A stretch of DNA of 64,000 nt from Saccharopolyspora hirsuta. GTDB taxonomy: Bacteria; Actinomycetota; Actinomycetes; Mycobacteriales; Pseudonocardiaceae. The notes under the pieces are model-generated. The model was given only the letters and a program-made list of their open reading frames with translations. It did not search any database and had not been told where the DNA came from. The stretch lies in NCBI RefSeq assembly GCF_008630535.1, contig NZ_VWPH01000011.1, positions 248,001 through 312,000 on the forward strand, in the 5' to 3' direction. Position numbers and translations under genes: made by a program. Shown here piece by piece: positions 17,839 through 26,371 of this stretch. The first letter of the stretch is position 1, and each line of letters starts with the position of its first letter.

Positions 17839-19389
17839 ATGAGCGAAACCCGGGCCGCCCGGCCGTCGCGGATCGACCGGGTGCTGAACCTGGTGGAGCG
17901 GGTCGGGAACAAGCTGCCCGAGCCCTTCGTCCTCTTCGGACTGCTGTTCCTGGTCGTGGTGGTGGTCTCCACCGCGGTCGCCGCCTTCGGCGTCACCGTG
18001 CGGATCCCCGGGGCCGACGAGGTGACGCCGATCCGAGGCGCGCTCAGCGGCGAGGGCCTGGAGTTCCTGTTCACCAAGATGGCGGAGAACTTCATCGGCT
18101 TCCCGCCGCTGGAAACGGTGGTCACGATCATGCTCGCGGTGGGCCTGGCCGAGCGCACCGGGCTGCTCACCGCGCTGATCCGGGTCGCCTTCGGCGGGGC
18201 GCCGCGCTGGGTGCTGCCGTACGCGGTCGGCCTGGTGGGCATCGCGGCCAGCGTGATGGCCGACTCGTCGATGATCATCATCCCGCCGCTGGCCGCGCTG
18301 GTGTTCAAGGCCGCCGGGCGGCACCCGGTGGCCGGGCTGCTGGGCGGGTTCGCCGCCGTCGGCGCGGGCTACTCGACCTCGCCGCTGGTGACCAGCCTGG
18401 ACGCGCTGTTCGCCGGGATCAGCAACAAGGTCGCCGAGACGCTGCCGGACCCGGGCACGGCGGTCACGCCGGTGTCCAACTACTACTTCAACCTGGTGTC
18501 CTCGATCGTGCTCGGGCTGCTCGCGGGCCTGCTGATCGACAAGGTCATCGAGCCGCGCCTGGTGCGCACCGGGGTCTCGCGCGAGGCGTCGGGGGAGGGG
18601 CCCGAGGTCAAGGCCGAGCTGGAGCCCGCGGAGCGCCGCGGCCTGGTCTGGGCCGGGGTGGCGTTCCTGCTCACCGCCGCCGCGGTGCTGCTGCTGGTGG
18701 TGTGGCCGGGTTCGCCGCTGCGCAACGAGGCCGGTGGGTTCCTGCCCAAGTCGCCGCTGCTGGACTCGGTGACCACGCTGATCTTCCTGGGGTTCGTGGT
18801 CCCGGCGATCGTCCACGGCGCGCTGGTGGGGGTGGTGCGGCGGGCCGCCGACGTGCCGAAGCTGATGGCCGAGGCGATCCGGGAGCTGGCCGGGTTCCTG
18901 GTGCTGGCGTTCATGCTCGGGCAGTTCATCGCGCTGTTCACCTGGACGAACCTCGGCGCGTGGGTGGCGGTCTCGGGTGCCGACCTGCTGCGCGCGATCG
19001 GCCTGGACGGCTACCCGGCGTTCCTCGGGTTCATGGTGCTGGCCTCGGTGCTGAACCTGTTCATCATCTCCGGGTCGAGCCTGTGGACGCTGATGGCCTC
19101 GGTGTTCGTGCCGATGTTCGTGCTGCTGGGCTTCGAACCGGGGTTCGCGCAGGCGGCGTTCCGGGTGGGCGACTCGGCGACCCAGATCATGACGCCGCTG
19201 AACCCGTACATGATCATCGTCCTGGGCTACCTGCGCCGCTACGAACCGGCGGCGGGCATGGGCACCCTGGTGGCCCGGATGACCCCGTTCGTGATCCCGT
19301 TCTGGCTGGTCTGGGCCCTGATCCTGACGGTCTTCTACTTCGCCGACCTGCCGCTGGGCCCCGGCATGGGCATCCGCACCGCGCCGTGA
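17839..19389 (+). CDS. AbgT family transporter (p-aminobenzoyl-glutamate / antimetabolite type)
   Basis: 516-residue secondary transporter with about 11-12 hydrophobic segments. The AbgT signature is seen in NKLPEPFVLFGLL near the N-terminus, VMADSSMIIIPPLAALVF, and SATQIMTPLNPYMIIVLGY near the end. Characterised members import p-aminobenzoyl-glutamate (AbgT) or expel sulfonamides using the proton gradient (MtrF, YdaH). The ATG at 17839 has AGGAG 5 nt upstream. No amidohydrolase (AbgA/B) is nearby, so a folate salvage role is not supported by context; efflux or uptake of another aromatic acid is equally possible. Confidence 0.9.
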   Translation: MSETRAARPSRIDRVLNLVERVGNKLPEPFVLFGLLFLVVVVVSTAVAAFGVTVRIPGADEVTPIRGALSGEGLEFLFTKMAENFIGFPPLETVVTIMLAVGLAERTGLLTALIRVAFGGAPRWVLPYAVGLVGIAASVMADSSMIIIPPLAALVFKAAGRHPVAGLLGGFAAVGAGYSTSPLVTSLDALFAGISNKVAETLPDPGTAVTPVSNYYFNLVSSIVLGLLAGLLIDKVIEPRLVRTGVSREASGEGPEVKAELEPAERRGLVWAGVAFLLTAAAVLLLVVWPGSPLRNEAGGFLPKSPLLDSVTTLIFLGFVVPAIVHGALVGVVRRAADVPKLMAEAIRELAGFLVLAFMLGQFIALFTWTNLGAWVAVSGADLLRAIGLDGYPAFLGFMVLASVLNLFIISGSSLWTLMASVFVPMFVLLGFEPGFAQAAFRVGDSATQIMTPLNPYMIIVLGYLRRYEPAAGMGTLVARMTPFVIPFWLVWALILTVFYFADLPLGPGMGIRTAP

Positions 19390-19412
19390 GCCACGCCGGT
19401 GGCGGTGAGGTT

Positions 19413-19445
19413 CGCCCAGGGGCGCCCCGCGGGTGCCCCTGGGCG
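19413..19445. terminator. Bidirectional terminator between abgT-like and MaoC genes
   Basis: CGCCCAGGGGC (19413-19423) pairs with GCCCCTGGGCG (19435-19445) across an 11-nt loop. It sits in the 60-bp gap between convergent genes. Confidence 0.8.
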
Positions 19446-19449
19446 GGCG

Positions 19450-19902
19450 TCAGAAGACGACTCGGGTGAGGCCTTCGGCGACGCAGGCGGGCTTGGTGCC
19501 GCCCTCGATCTCGATGGTGGACCTGATCGTCAGCTGGACGCCGCCGGGGACCTCGGTGACGTCGGCGAGCTCCGCGACGGAGCGGATGCGGGCGCCGACC
19601 GGGACCGGGCTGGGGAAGCGGACCTTGTTCAGGCCGTAGTTGATCCCCATCTTCGCGCCCTCGAACCGGTAGTTCTGCGAGTTCAGCTGGGACAGCAGGC
19701 TCAGGGTGAGGAACCCGTGCGCGATGGGCGCGCCGAACGGGCCCTGCTGGGCGCGTTCCACGTCGACGTGGATCCACTGGTGGTCCAGGGTGGCGTCGGC
19801 GAACTGGTTCACCTGCTCCTGGGTGATGGTCAGCCACTCGCTGGTGCCGAGCGGCTCGCCCTTGGCGGCGACGATCTCTTCCTTGCTCGTGAACACGCGC
19901 AC
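19450..19902 (-). CDS. MaoC family (R)-specific enoyl-CoA hydratase
   Basis: 150-residue single hot-dog domain. The hydratase-2 motif appears as FADATLDHQWIHVD with catalytic Asp and His, followed by AHGFLTLSLL, as in M. tuberculosis Rv0130-type enzymes. It would hydrate trans-2-enoyl-CoA to (R)-3-hydroxyacyl-CoA in beta-oxidation. The start is set at GTG 19902 because AGGAGG (19916-19911) is 8 nt upstream; the more upstream GTG at 19911 overlaps that ribosome binding site. A 46-nt palindrome lies just ahead, between it and the acyl-CoA dehydrogenase operon. Confidence 0.88.
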   Translation of the reverse strand: MRVFTSKEEIVAAKGEPLGTSEWLTITQEQVNQFADATLDHQWIHVDVERAQQGPFGAPIAHGFLTLSLLSQLNSQNYRFEGAKMGINYGLNKVRFPSPVPVGARIRSVAELADVTEVPGGVQLTIRSTIEIEGGTKPACVAEGLTRVVF

Positions 19903-19928
19903 TGCGCGCACCTCCTGTGGGGGTGGGG

Positions 19929-19974
19929 GTCGTGAGTGCGTAACAGTGTTCGAACACTGTTACGCACTCACGAC
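19929..19974. terminator. 46-nt perfect palindrome, copy 1
   Basis: Perfect inverted repeat with 23-nt arms (half-site GTCGTGAGTGCGTAAC then AGTGTTC), identical to copies at 51437 and 52621. It starts 3 nt after the stop of the minus-strand acyl-CoA dehydrogenase at 19978 and ends 12 nt before the MaoC ribosome binding site. It could be a terminator, or an attenuator if MaoC belongs to the same transcript. Confidence 0.85.
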
Positions 19975-19977
19975 CGG

Positions 19978-21081
19978 CTACGGCTTGGGCAGGTCGGCGA
20001 GCTCGCCGATGCGCTGCCGGTGGGTTTCGGCGATGCCGAAGGTGAGCTGGGAGCTCTTGGCCCGGCCCAGGTAGAGGTGGGCCGGGTGCTCCCAGGTCAT
20101 GCCGATGCCGCCGTGCAGCTGGAGGTGCTCCTCGGCGGCCAGCACCACCAGGTCCGAGCAGTAGGCCTGGGCGATGGCCACCGCGAGCTCCGGTTCGGTG
20201 TCCTGGGCGAGCGCGTCCGCGGCGTTGCGGGCCACGGCACGGCCCGAGCTGACGCCCACCCACAGGTCGGCCAGCCGGTGCTTGACGGCCTGGAACGAGC
20301 CGATCTGGCGGCCGAACTGGTACCGGGTCTTCGCGTAGTCCACTGTGGAGTCCAGGCAGTGCTGCGCGAGCCCGACCTGCTCGGAGGCGAGCAGTCCGGC
20401 GGCGGTCAGCAGCGCCTGCCGCAGGATCCGCTCCGCGTCGGCCCCGGATGCCAGCCGCTGCCCGTGCGCGCCGTCCAGGTCGAGGGTGCCGAACCGCCGG
20501 GTGAGGTCCAGCGGCGTGGTCGGGGTCCGGCTGACCCCGGTCGCGGCGGTGTCCACCAGGTACAGCGCCGCGCCGTCGGCGTCGGCGGCCGGGACCACCA
20601 CGTGGTCGGCGACCTCCAGGTCGACCACCGCCGACACCGCGCCGGTCAGCGCCGCGCCGTCGGCCTTCACCGACTGCGGGAACGGCGCCTGCGGCGGGGT
20701 GGTCAGCCCGACCGCGACGGTGCCGGTGCGGGAGCCGTCCGCCAGCTGCGGCAGGACCTCCCGCTCCGCGCCGGACACCAGCGCCGCGGTGGCCAGCACG
20801 TTGCCCAGGAACGGCACCGGGGCGACCGCGCGACCGATCTCCTCGGCCACCACCGCCAGCTCGCGCGCGCTCGCCCCGGCCCCGCCGAGCTCCTCGGGCA
20901 CCAGCAGCGCGGCCAGGCCGAGCTCCCCGGCGAGGGTGCGCCAGAGGGCCAGGTCGTAGGGCTCGTCGGTCTCGCAGCGGGCCAGCACCGCGGTCCAGTC
21001 GCAGCGGTCGCGCAGCAGCCGCCGCACGGTCGCCCGCAGGTCCTCCTCCAGCTCGCTGTAGAGCAGGTCCGGCGTGCTCAT
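19978..21081 (-). CDS. Acyl-CoA dehydrogenase A (short, FadE-type subunit)
   Basis: 367-residue flavoprotein of the acyl-CoA dehydrogenase fold. The N-terminal helical domain includes LAALLVPEELGGAGAS, and the C-terminal domain has KTRYQFGRQIGSFQAVKHRLAD and LQLHGGIGMTWEHPAHLY. The middle beta domain lacks the usual TEPxxGSD-type segment, as in the alpha/beta FadE heteromers of actinobacterial steroid and side-chain degradation. It is coupled (ATGA) to dehydrogenase B upstream, so the two probably form an alpha2beta2 enzyme. Confidence 0.9.
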   Translation of the reverse strand: MSTPDLLYSELEEDLRATVRRLLRDRCDWTAVLARCETDEPYDLALWRTLAGELGLAALLVPEELGGAGASARELAVVAEEIGRAVAPVPFLGNVLATAALVSGAEREVLPQLADGSRTGTVAVGLTTPPQAPFPQSVKADGAALTGAVSAVVDLEVADHVVVPAADADGAALYLVDTAATGVSRTPTTPLDLTRRFGTLDLDGAHGQRLASGADAERILRQALLTAAGLLASEQVGLAQHCLDSTVDYAKTRYQFGRQIGSFQAVKHRLADLWVGVSSGRAVARNAADALAQDTEPELAVAIAQAYCSDLVVLAAEEHLQLHGGIGMTWEHPAHLYLGRAKSSQLTFGIAETHRQRIGELADLPKP

Positions 21082-22262
21082 CGCGGCAGCTCCTTCCACG
21101 GCCGGTCCTTGTCCGTGCGGATCTCCGGGGGCAGCCCCAGCACCCGCTCGGCGATGACGTTGCGCAGGATCTCGGTGGTCCCGCCCTCGATGGAGTTGCC
21201 CTTCGCCCGCAGGTACCGGAACCCGGCGCCGCGCTTGGTGAGCGAGGCGAAGTCGGGCTGGCGGAACGTCCAGTCGTCGTAGCCCAGCCCGGCCTCGCCC
21301 AGGAACTCCAGCTCGAAGCCGGTGATCGCCTGGTTCTGCTCGGCGAAGGCGACCTTGACCGCGGAGCCCTCCGGTCCGGGTTCGCCGACGGCCATCTGCT
21401 GGCGCAGCCGGATGCTGGTCAGCCGGGTCGCCTCGGCCTCCACCCACAGCTGCAGCAGCCGGTCGTGCAGGCCGGGGGTGCGCTTGTCCGGGTGCTCGCG
21501 CCAGGCCGCGGCGGCCTCGCCGATCATGCCGCCCTCGCGCGGGGGCGTGCGCCCGCCGATGGCGACCCGCTCGTTCATCAGGGTGCCCATCGCGACCTGC
21601 CAGCCCTGCCCGACCTCGCCGAGCCGCTGGGAGTCCGGGATCCGCACCCCGGTCAGGAACACCTCGTTGAACTCGGCCTCACCGGTGATCTGCCGCAGCG
21701 GGCGGACCTCCACGCCCGGCGCGGTCATGTCGCAGATGAAGTAGCTCAGCCCCTTGTGCTTGGGCTGGTCGGGGTCGGAGCGGGCGACCAGGATCGCCCA
21801 GCGGGCCCGGTGCGCCAGCGACGTCCAGACCTTCTGCCCGTCGACCACCCACTCGTCGCCCTCCCGCACGGCCCGGGTGGACAGCGCGGCGAGGTCGGAT
21901 CCGGCGCCCGGTTCGGAGAACAGCTGGCACCAGGTCTCCTCGCCGGTCCACAGCGGACGCAGGTAGCGGCGGCGCTGCTCGTCGGTGCCGAAGCGCAGGA
22001 TGGTGGGGGCGGCCATGCCCAGGCCGATGACGTTGAGCTGCGGCTGGTTGTCGGGCGCGCCCGCTTCGGCGAACGCGGTGTCGACCACCTGCTGCAGCTC
22101 CCGCGCGGCGCCGAGGCCGCCGAGCCCGACGGGGAAGTGCACCCACGCCAGCCCGGCGTCGAAGCGCGCCCGCAGGAACTCCAGCCGGTCGGTGCGCTGC
22201 GGATCGTGCGCGGCGAGGAACTCGTCCACCCGGCCGCGGATCTCGTCGGCGTCCACGGTCAT
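21078..22262 (-). CDS. Acyl-CoA dehydrogenase B (partner subunit)
   Basis: 394 residues with a more complete FAD-binding core: CQLFSEPGAGSDLA (about 111-124), VVDGQKVWTSLAHRARW, and the C-terminal GNSIEGGTTEILRNVIAERVLGLP. It is coupled by ATGA overlaps to the SDR gene upstream and dehydrogenase A downstream, so SDR-FadE-FadE form one operon. Paired FadE genes of this layout in actinobacteria act on branched or polycyclic acyl-CoAs; the substrate here is not determinable. Confidence 0.92.
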   Translation of the reverse strand: MTVDADEIRGRVDEFLAAHDPQRTDRLEFLRARFDAGLAWVHFPVGLGGLGAARELQQVVDTAFAEAGAPDNQPQLNVIGLGMAAPTILRFGTDEQRRRYLRPLWTGEETWCQLFSEPGAGSDLAALSTRAVREGDEWVVDGQKVWTSLAHRARWAILVARSDPDQPKHKGLSYFICDMTAPGVEVRPLRQITGEAEFNEVFLTGVRIPDSQRLGEVGQGWQVAMGTLMNERVAIGGRTPPREGGMIGEAAAAWREHPDKRTPGLHDRLLQLWVEAEATRLTSIRLRQQMAVGEPGPEGSAVKVAFAEQNQAITGFELEFLGEAGLGYDDWTFRQPDFASLTKRGAGFRYLRAKGNSIEGGTTEILRNVIAERVLGLPPEIRTDKDRPWKELPR

Positions 22263-23014
22263 GCCTTCGGCCCACCGGCCACGTAGATGACCTGGCCGGA
22301 GACGAACCCGGAGCGCTCGTCGACGAAGAAGGACACGGTGTTGGCGATGTCCTCGGGCTGGCCGACCCGGGCCACCGGGATGCTCGCCGCCGCGGCCTTG
22401 GTGAACTCCTCGAACTCCATGCCGACGCGCTCGGCGGTGGCCCTGGTCATGTCGGTGGCGATGAACCCGGGTGCGATGGCGTTCGCGGTGACGCCGAACT
22501 TGCCCAGCTCGATGGCCAGCGTCTTGGTCAGGCCCTGCAGCCCGGCCTTGGCCGTGGAGTAGTTGGCCTGGCCGCGGTTGCCCAGCGCCGAGGTGCTGGA
22601 GAGGTTGACGATGCGGCCCCACTTGGCCTCGACCATGTGCTTCTGCACGGCGCGGCTCATCAGGAACGCGCCCCGCAGGTGCACGCCCATCACGGTGTCC
22701 CAGTCGTCCTCGGTCATCTTGAACAGCATGTTGTCCCGGATGACCCCGGCGTTGTTGACCAGCACCGTCGGGCCGCCGAGCTCGGTGGCGATGCGGTCCA
22801 CCGCGGCCTGCACCTGCTCGGCGTCGCTGACGTCGCAGCCGACGGCCAGCGCCTTGCCGCCGTCGGCCTCGATCGCGGAAACCGTGTCGGCGCAGCTCTT
22901 CTCGTCGAGGTCGATGACGGCGACGGCGAAACCGTCCGCGGCCAGCCGCTTGGCGGTGGCCGCGCCGATCCCGCGGGCGGCACCGGTGACGATCGCGACT
23001 CGACTGTCTGCCAT
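22259..23014 (-). CDS. SDR family 3-oxoacyl-ACP/CoA reductase-like (FabG type)
   Basis: 251-residue classical SDR with TGAARGIG, NNAGVIRDN, catalytic Ser in NLSST and YSTAK, and the C-terminal FVSGQVIYVAGGP motif. It resembles FabG-like 3-oxoacyl reductases or 3-hydroxyacyl-CoA dehydrogenases. First gene of the SDR-FadE-FadE operon, with ATGA coupling to dehydrogenase B. A TCGTA-N8-TACGA dyad about 45-60 bp upstream (23058-23075) may be its operator. Confidence 0.92.
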   Translation of the reverse strand: MADSRVAIVTGAARGIGAATAKRLAADGFAVAVIDLDEKSCADTVSAIEADGGKALAVGCDVSDAEQVQAAVDRIATELGGPTVLVNNAGVIRDNMLFKMTEDDWDTVMGVHLRGAFLMSRAVQKHMVEAKWGRIVNLSSTSALGNRGQANYSTAKAGLQGLTKTLAIELGKFGVTANAIAPGFIATDMTRATAERVGMEFEEFTKAAAASIPVARVGQPEDIANTVSFFVDERSGFVSGQVIYVAGGPKA

Positions 23015-23057
23015 GGAATCTCCTTGCGCGTTGTGCTTCGGACGGCGGTAGCAACGG

Positions 23058-23075
23058 TCGTACCAATTACTACGA
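23058..23075. promoter_or_regulatory. Weak operator candidate upstream of the SDR-FadE-FadE operon
   Basis: TCGTA (23058-23062) and TACGA (23071-23075) form a dyad over an AT-rich CCAATTAC centre, in the 86-bp space between the SDR start and hairpin element d. The arms are short, so this is only suggestive. Confidence 0.3.
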
Positions 23076-23100
23076 GTCTCGAGCGGATTGGTTGTTGTCT

Positions 23101-23275
23101 TTGAAGCGGCGAAGCCGCTTGGCCCGCCTGTGCAGCTTGCACCGCCGCGGGTTCTCAGGCGTTCGCTCGGGAGGACAGCCCCGGCGTGGTGTATTGGCAT
23201 ACATGAGTCGGGGATCCCGGAGCGAGCGGGCGCCTGAGGTTCCGCTACTGGCGCCGCTACGCAGAGCGACCCCCG
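23101..23275 (+). repeat. Dispersed hairpin element, copy d
   Basis: Small hairpin AAGCGGC-GAA-GCCGCTT, then the conserved TGCACCGCCGCGGGTTCTCAG junction. The large hairpin (23154-23238) has outer stem CTCAGGCG/CGCCTGAG, then TTCGCTCG pairing with CGAGCGGG through G-T pairs. The tail GAGGTTCCGCTACTGG follows. It lies between the two minus-strand operons at 23014 and 23288. Confidence 0.85.
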
Positions 23276-23287
23276 ATATTGCTGTTG

Positions 23288-24502
23288 TCAGCGGTACTTC
23301 TTGAGTTCGCGGCGGGCCAGGGACCGGCGGTGCACCTCGTCCGGTCCGTCGACGATGTGCAGGGTGCGGGCGTGGGCGTAGAGGTTGGCCAGCGGGAACT
23401 CCTGGCTGACACCACCGCCGCCGTGGGCCTGGATGGCGCGGTCGATGACCCAGGTGGCCATCTCCGGCACCGCCACCTTGATCGCCTGGATCTCGGTGTG
23501 CGCGCCCTTGTTGCCCACGGTGTCCATCAGCCACGCGGTCTTGAGCACCAGCAGCCGGGCCTGCTCGATCTTGACCCGGGACTCGGCGATCCAGTGCTGG
23601 ACGACGCCCTGCTCGGCCAGCGGCTTGCCGAAGGCGACGCGCTCGTTGGTGCGGCGGCACATCAGCTCCAGCGCCCGCTCGGCCATCCCGATGGCGCGCA
23701 TGCAGTGGTGGATGCGGCCGGGGCCGAGCCGGGCCTGGGCGATCGCGAAGCCCTCGCCCTCGCCGGCGATGACGTTCTCGACCGGCACCCGGACGTTGTC
23801 GAAGACGATCTCGGCGTGCCCGCCGTGGTCGGCGTCGGTGTAGCCGAAGACGTGCATGCTGCGCTCGATCCGCACGCCGGGGGTGTCGGCGGGCACCAGG
23901 ACCTGGCTCTGCTGGCGGTGCCGCTCGGCGTCCGGGTCGGTCTTGCCCATCACGATGAGGATCTTGCAGCGCGGGTTCATCGCGCCGGAGGAGAACCACT
24001 TGCGGCCGTTGATCACGTAGTGGTCGCCGTCGCGCTCGATGCGGGTGCCGATGTTGGTGGCGTCGGAGGAGGCGACGTCGGGTTCGGTCATGCAGAACGC
24101 GGAGCGGATCTCGCCGTCCAGCAGCGGTTGCAGCCACTGCTTCTTCTGCTGCTCGGTGCCGAACAGCGCCAGCACCTCCATGTTGCCGGTGTCCGGGGCG
24201 GCGCAGTTGGTGGCCTCCGGGGCCAGCCGCCCGGCCCGGCCCATGATCTCGGCCAGCGGCGCGTACTGCAGGTTGGTCAGCCCGGCGCCGTGCTCACCGG
24301 GCAGGAACAGGTTCCACAGGCCGCGCTTGCGGGCCTCGGCCTTGAGCTCCTCCATGATCGGCGGGTTGGCGTCCCACGGGTCCTCGGCCTCGGCGAGCTG
24401 CTGCAGGAACACCGGTTCGGCGGGGTAGATGTGGGAGTCCATGAAGTCGAGGAGCTGCTCGCGCAGTTCCTCGGTGCGCGCGTCGTAGCCGAAATCCATC
24501 AT
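23288..24502 (-). CDS. Acyl-CoA dehydrogenase C (ACAD10/11-like, LvaC-like)
   Basis: 404-residue acyl-CoA dehydrogenase. It shows [15 protein letters not shown] (FAD/substrate motif, about 139-153), [27 protein letters not shown] and [16 protein letters not shown]. The [12 protein letters not shown] and GAMNPRCK segments are characteristic of the ACAD10/ACAD11 clade rather than of ordinary FadE. It is coupled (ATGA) to an APH-like kinase, which follows a HAD hydrolase; these are the domains fused in human ACAD10. Relatives (LvaC, ACAD11) process 4-phospho-acyl-CoA intermediates of 4-hydroxyacid breakdown. That role here is inferred. Confidence 0.92.
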   Translation of the reverse strand: MMDFGYDARTEELREQLLDFMDSHIYPAEPVFLQQLAEAEDPWDANPPIMEELKAEARKRGLWNLFLPGEHGAGLTNLQYAPLAEIMGRAGRLAPEATNCAAPDTGNMEVLALFGTEQQKKQWLQPLLDGEIRSAFCMTEPDVASSDATNIGTRIERDGDHYVINGRKWFSSGAMNPRCKILIVMGKTDPDAERHRQQSQVLVPADTPGVRIERSMHVFGYTDADHGGHAEIVFDNVRVPVENVIAGEGEGFAIAQARLGPGRIHHCMRAIGMAERALELMCRRTNERVAFGKPLAEQGVVQHWIAESRVKIEQARLLVLKTAWLMDTVGNKGAHTEIQAIKVAVPEMATWVIDRAIQAHGGGGVSQEFPLANLYAHARTLHIVDGPDEVHRRSLARRELKKYR

Positions 24503-25527
24503 TCCTCCTTGAGGGTGGCGAGGCCCTGGGCGACGAGTGGTGCGACGAGTGCGCCGACGTGGTCGAAGCCCTCGCCGACGGTCTGGTCGTGGATGTAGCG
24601 GTAGTGGATGCCCTCCAGGATCACCGCGATCTTGAAGAAGCCGAACGCCACGTACCAGTCCAGTCCGGACAGGTCGGTGCCGCTGCGCTCGGCGTAGCGG
24701 TCCAGCAGCTGCCGGGCGGACGGGAAGCCGTACTCCGGGCCGACGCCCTTGGCGATGGGGTTGCGCTCGACGCCGTTGAAGCCCTCCCAGTACACCGCGA
24801 GCAGCCCGAGGTCGGTGAGCGGGTCGCCGAGGGTGGCCATCTCCCAGTCCAGCACGGCCCGGATCCGCTGGTCGTCGCCGACGATCACGTTGTCCAGCCG
24901 GTAGTCGCCGTGCACGATGCCCGCGCGCGGGGTGGCGGGGACGTTCTCGGCCAGCCGGGTGGCGAGCTCCTCGATGCCGTCGAGGTCGCGGCTGCGGGAG
25001 GCGGCCAGCTGCTTGCTCCAGCGCCGCACCTGCCGCTCCAGGAAGCCCGCCGGGCGGCCGAAATCGCCCAGCCCGACCGAGTCCGGGTCGATGGAGTGCA
25101 GGTCGGCGAGCACGTCCACCAGCTGCCAGGACAGCTCGACGCGCTGGTGCGGGGTGAGCTGCTCGGTCAGCTGCGGCGTGCGGTAGACGGTGCCCGGGAC
25201 GTACTCCATGACGTAGAACGGGGCGCCGAGCACGCTGTCGTCCTGGCAGAGCAGGTGGGTGCGCGGGACCGGCACGGCGGTCCCGGCCAGCGCCGACATC
25301 ACCCGGAACTCGCGGCCCATGTCGTGCGCGGTGGCCAGCACGTGGCCCAGCGGCGGTCGGCGCACCACCCACCGCTGCTGCCCGTCGCCCACCAGGTAGG
25401 TCAGGTTGGACCGTCCACCTTGGACGAGTTCGCCGGTCAGCGGCCCGGCGAGCAGCCCGGGCCGCTCGGCGTCGAGGTGGGTGCGCAGCCGGTCCAGGTC
25501 GAGGCCGGGCAGCGGTTCGGCGGTCAT
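24499..25527 (-). CDS. APH-fold phosphotransferase (ACAD10/11 kinase-like, LvaA-like)
   Basis: 342-residue aminoglycoside-phosphotransferase-fold kinase. It has an N-lobe [10 protein letters not shown] nucleotide loop (about 38-46), ValValArgArg strand, catalytic HGDYRLDN at 206-213 (Asp208) and DWE at 227-229 followed by GDPLTDLG. Its closest well-known relatives are the kinase domains of ACAD10/ACAD11 and LvaA, which phosphorylate 4-hydroxyacyl-CoA. Its gene sits between HAD and dehydrogenase genes, with overlaps of 1 and 4 bp, so it is not an antibiotic-resistance gene. Confidence 0.9.
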   Translation of the reverse strand: MTAEPLPGLDLDRLRTHLDAERPGLLAGPLTGELVQGGRSNLTYLVGDGQQRWVVRRPPLGHVLATAHDMGREFRVMSALAGTAVPVPRTHLLCQDDSVLGAPFYVMEYVPGTVYRTPQLTEQLTPHQRVELSWQLVDVLADLHSIDPDSVGLGDFGRPAGFLERQVRRWSKQLAASRSRDLDGIEELATRLAENVPATPRAGIVHGDYRLDNVIVGDDQRIRAVLDWEMATLGDPLTDLGLLAVYWEGFNGVERNPIAKGVGPEYGFPSARQLLDRYAERSGTDLSGLDWYVAFGFFKIAVILEGIHYRYIHDQTVGEGFDHVGALVAPLVAQGLATLKEE

Positions 25528-26198
25528 CAGGACTCCTTGCCTTGCGGGACGGCGCCCGGCACGAGCTGGGCGAGCCGGGCGCGGGTTTCGGCGGCGCCGG
25601 TGTGCAGCACCGCCCGCATGCCGAGCCGCTCGGCGGCCTCGACGTTGGGGGCGCCGTCGTCGACGAGGACCGCTTCTGCGGCGGGCAGGTCGAGCCGGTC
25701 CAGCACCAGACGGTAGATCCGCGGGTCGGGCTTGCGCAGCCGCACGTCCGCGGAGATGACCGCGACGTCGAACAGCCCGTCGAGCAGGTCCCACGGGTAG
25801 TCGTTGCCCCAGCTGTTGGACAGCAGCGCGGTGCGCACGCCGCCGGCGCGCAGGGCGCGCACCAGGTCGAGCATCGCGGGTTCGCTGACCATCCGGGCGA
25901 ACATGCGCTGCAGCAGGCCGTCCGGCGCGACCGGGCCGCCGTCCAGGGTGCGCAGCCGCTGCGCGAGGGTGCGGTTGAACTCCTCGGCGCTGAGCTCGCC
26001 GGTCTCCAGCCGGTGGATCGGGGTGCCGGGCGGGGCGGTGCGCGACAGCCACTCCTTGATCGCGGCGGAGAAGGTCTCCGGGCGGATGCCCTCCTGGTCC
26101 ATCCAGGCGTGCAGGGCCGCGCGGCTGGAGGTGGTCAGCACGCCGCCGTAGTCGAAGACGACCGCCCGGACCGGGCGGGTTGCATCACCGGAACCCAT
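25527..26198 (-). CDS. HAD-superfamily hydrolase (ACAD10 N-domain-like)
   Basis: 223-residue HAD phosphatase-like protein. Motif I is FDYGGVLT with nucleophile Asp16 (the second acid is replaced, as in the epoxide-hydrolase N-domain/ACAD10 subgroup). Motif II is LLSNSWGND, motif [11 protein letters not shown], motif [14 protein letters not shown]. First gene of the HAD-kinase-dehydrogenase operon. The ATG at 26198 lies about 7 nt from a TACGGT -10 box (26211-26206), so the transcript may be leaderless, with a TetR-type operator over the promoter. Confidence 0.9.
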   Translation of the reverse strand: MGSGDATRPVRAVVFDYGGVLTTSSRAALHAWMDQEGIRPETFSAAIKEWLSRTAPPGTPIHRLETGELSAEEFNRTLAQRLRTLDGGPVAPDGLLQRMFARMVSEPAMLDLVRALRAGGVRTALLSNSWGNDYPWDLLDGLFDVAVISADVRLRKPDPRIYRLVLDRLDLPAAEAVLVDDGAPNVEAAERLGMRAVLHTGAAETRARLAQLVPGAVPQGKES

Positions 26199-26209
26199 GC
26201 CCAGGACCG

Positions 26210-26225
26210 TACCGACTAGCCGGTA
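26210..26225. promoter_or_regulatory. TetR-type operator / leaderless promoter of the HAD-kinase-dehydrogenase operon
   Basis: TACCGACTAGCCGGTA is a near-perfect 16-bp dyad, matching the site at 11196-11209 in 12 of 14 core positions. On the minus strand a TACGGT -10 (26211-26206) abuts it, 7 nt before the HAD start codon. Repressor binding here would block transcription. Confidence 0.6.
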
Positions 26226-26298
26226 TGTTGCGCTAGTGCTCGCCGCCGAATGGACGGCGGGAACCCCGTGCCGCCCCCTGAGGTGGCGGGGTGTGCGG

Positions 26299-26361
26299 GC
26301 GATTTCGCGCGAGATCGCCAATCCCGCTGCGCGGCGGGTGCCGGTTTCGCGCGAGATCGCC
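26299..26361. repeat. Pair of TTTCGCGCGAGATCGC palindromes
   Basis: GCGATTTC-GCGC-GAGATCGC (26299-26318) and GTTTC-GCGC-GAGATCGCC (26344-26361) are near-identical, imperfect dyads 45 bp apart, just behind the luciferase-like gene. They belong to the TTTC-N4-GAAA type, with a G replacing one A. Confidence 0.6.
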
Positions 26362-26371
26362 GGGGCGCCGC

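Noticed and set aside
24499..25527. Aminoglycoside resistance phosphotransferase
   Set aside because: The fold is APH-like, but the gene is coupled to HAD and acyl-CoA dehydrogenase genes and resembles ACAD10/11 kinases, so antibiotic resistance is not supported.
11227..26198. KstR2-type cholesterol ring C/D degradation cluster
   Set aside because: FadD, SDR, FadE pairs and TetR recall that regulon, but IpdA/IpdB, EchA20 and ring-cleavage genes are absent, and the operators do not look like KstR2 sites.
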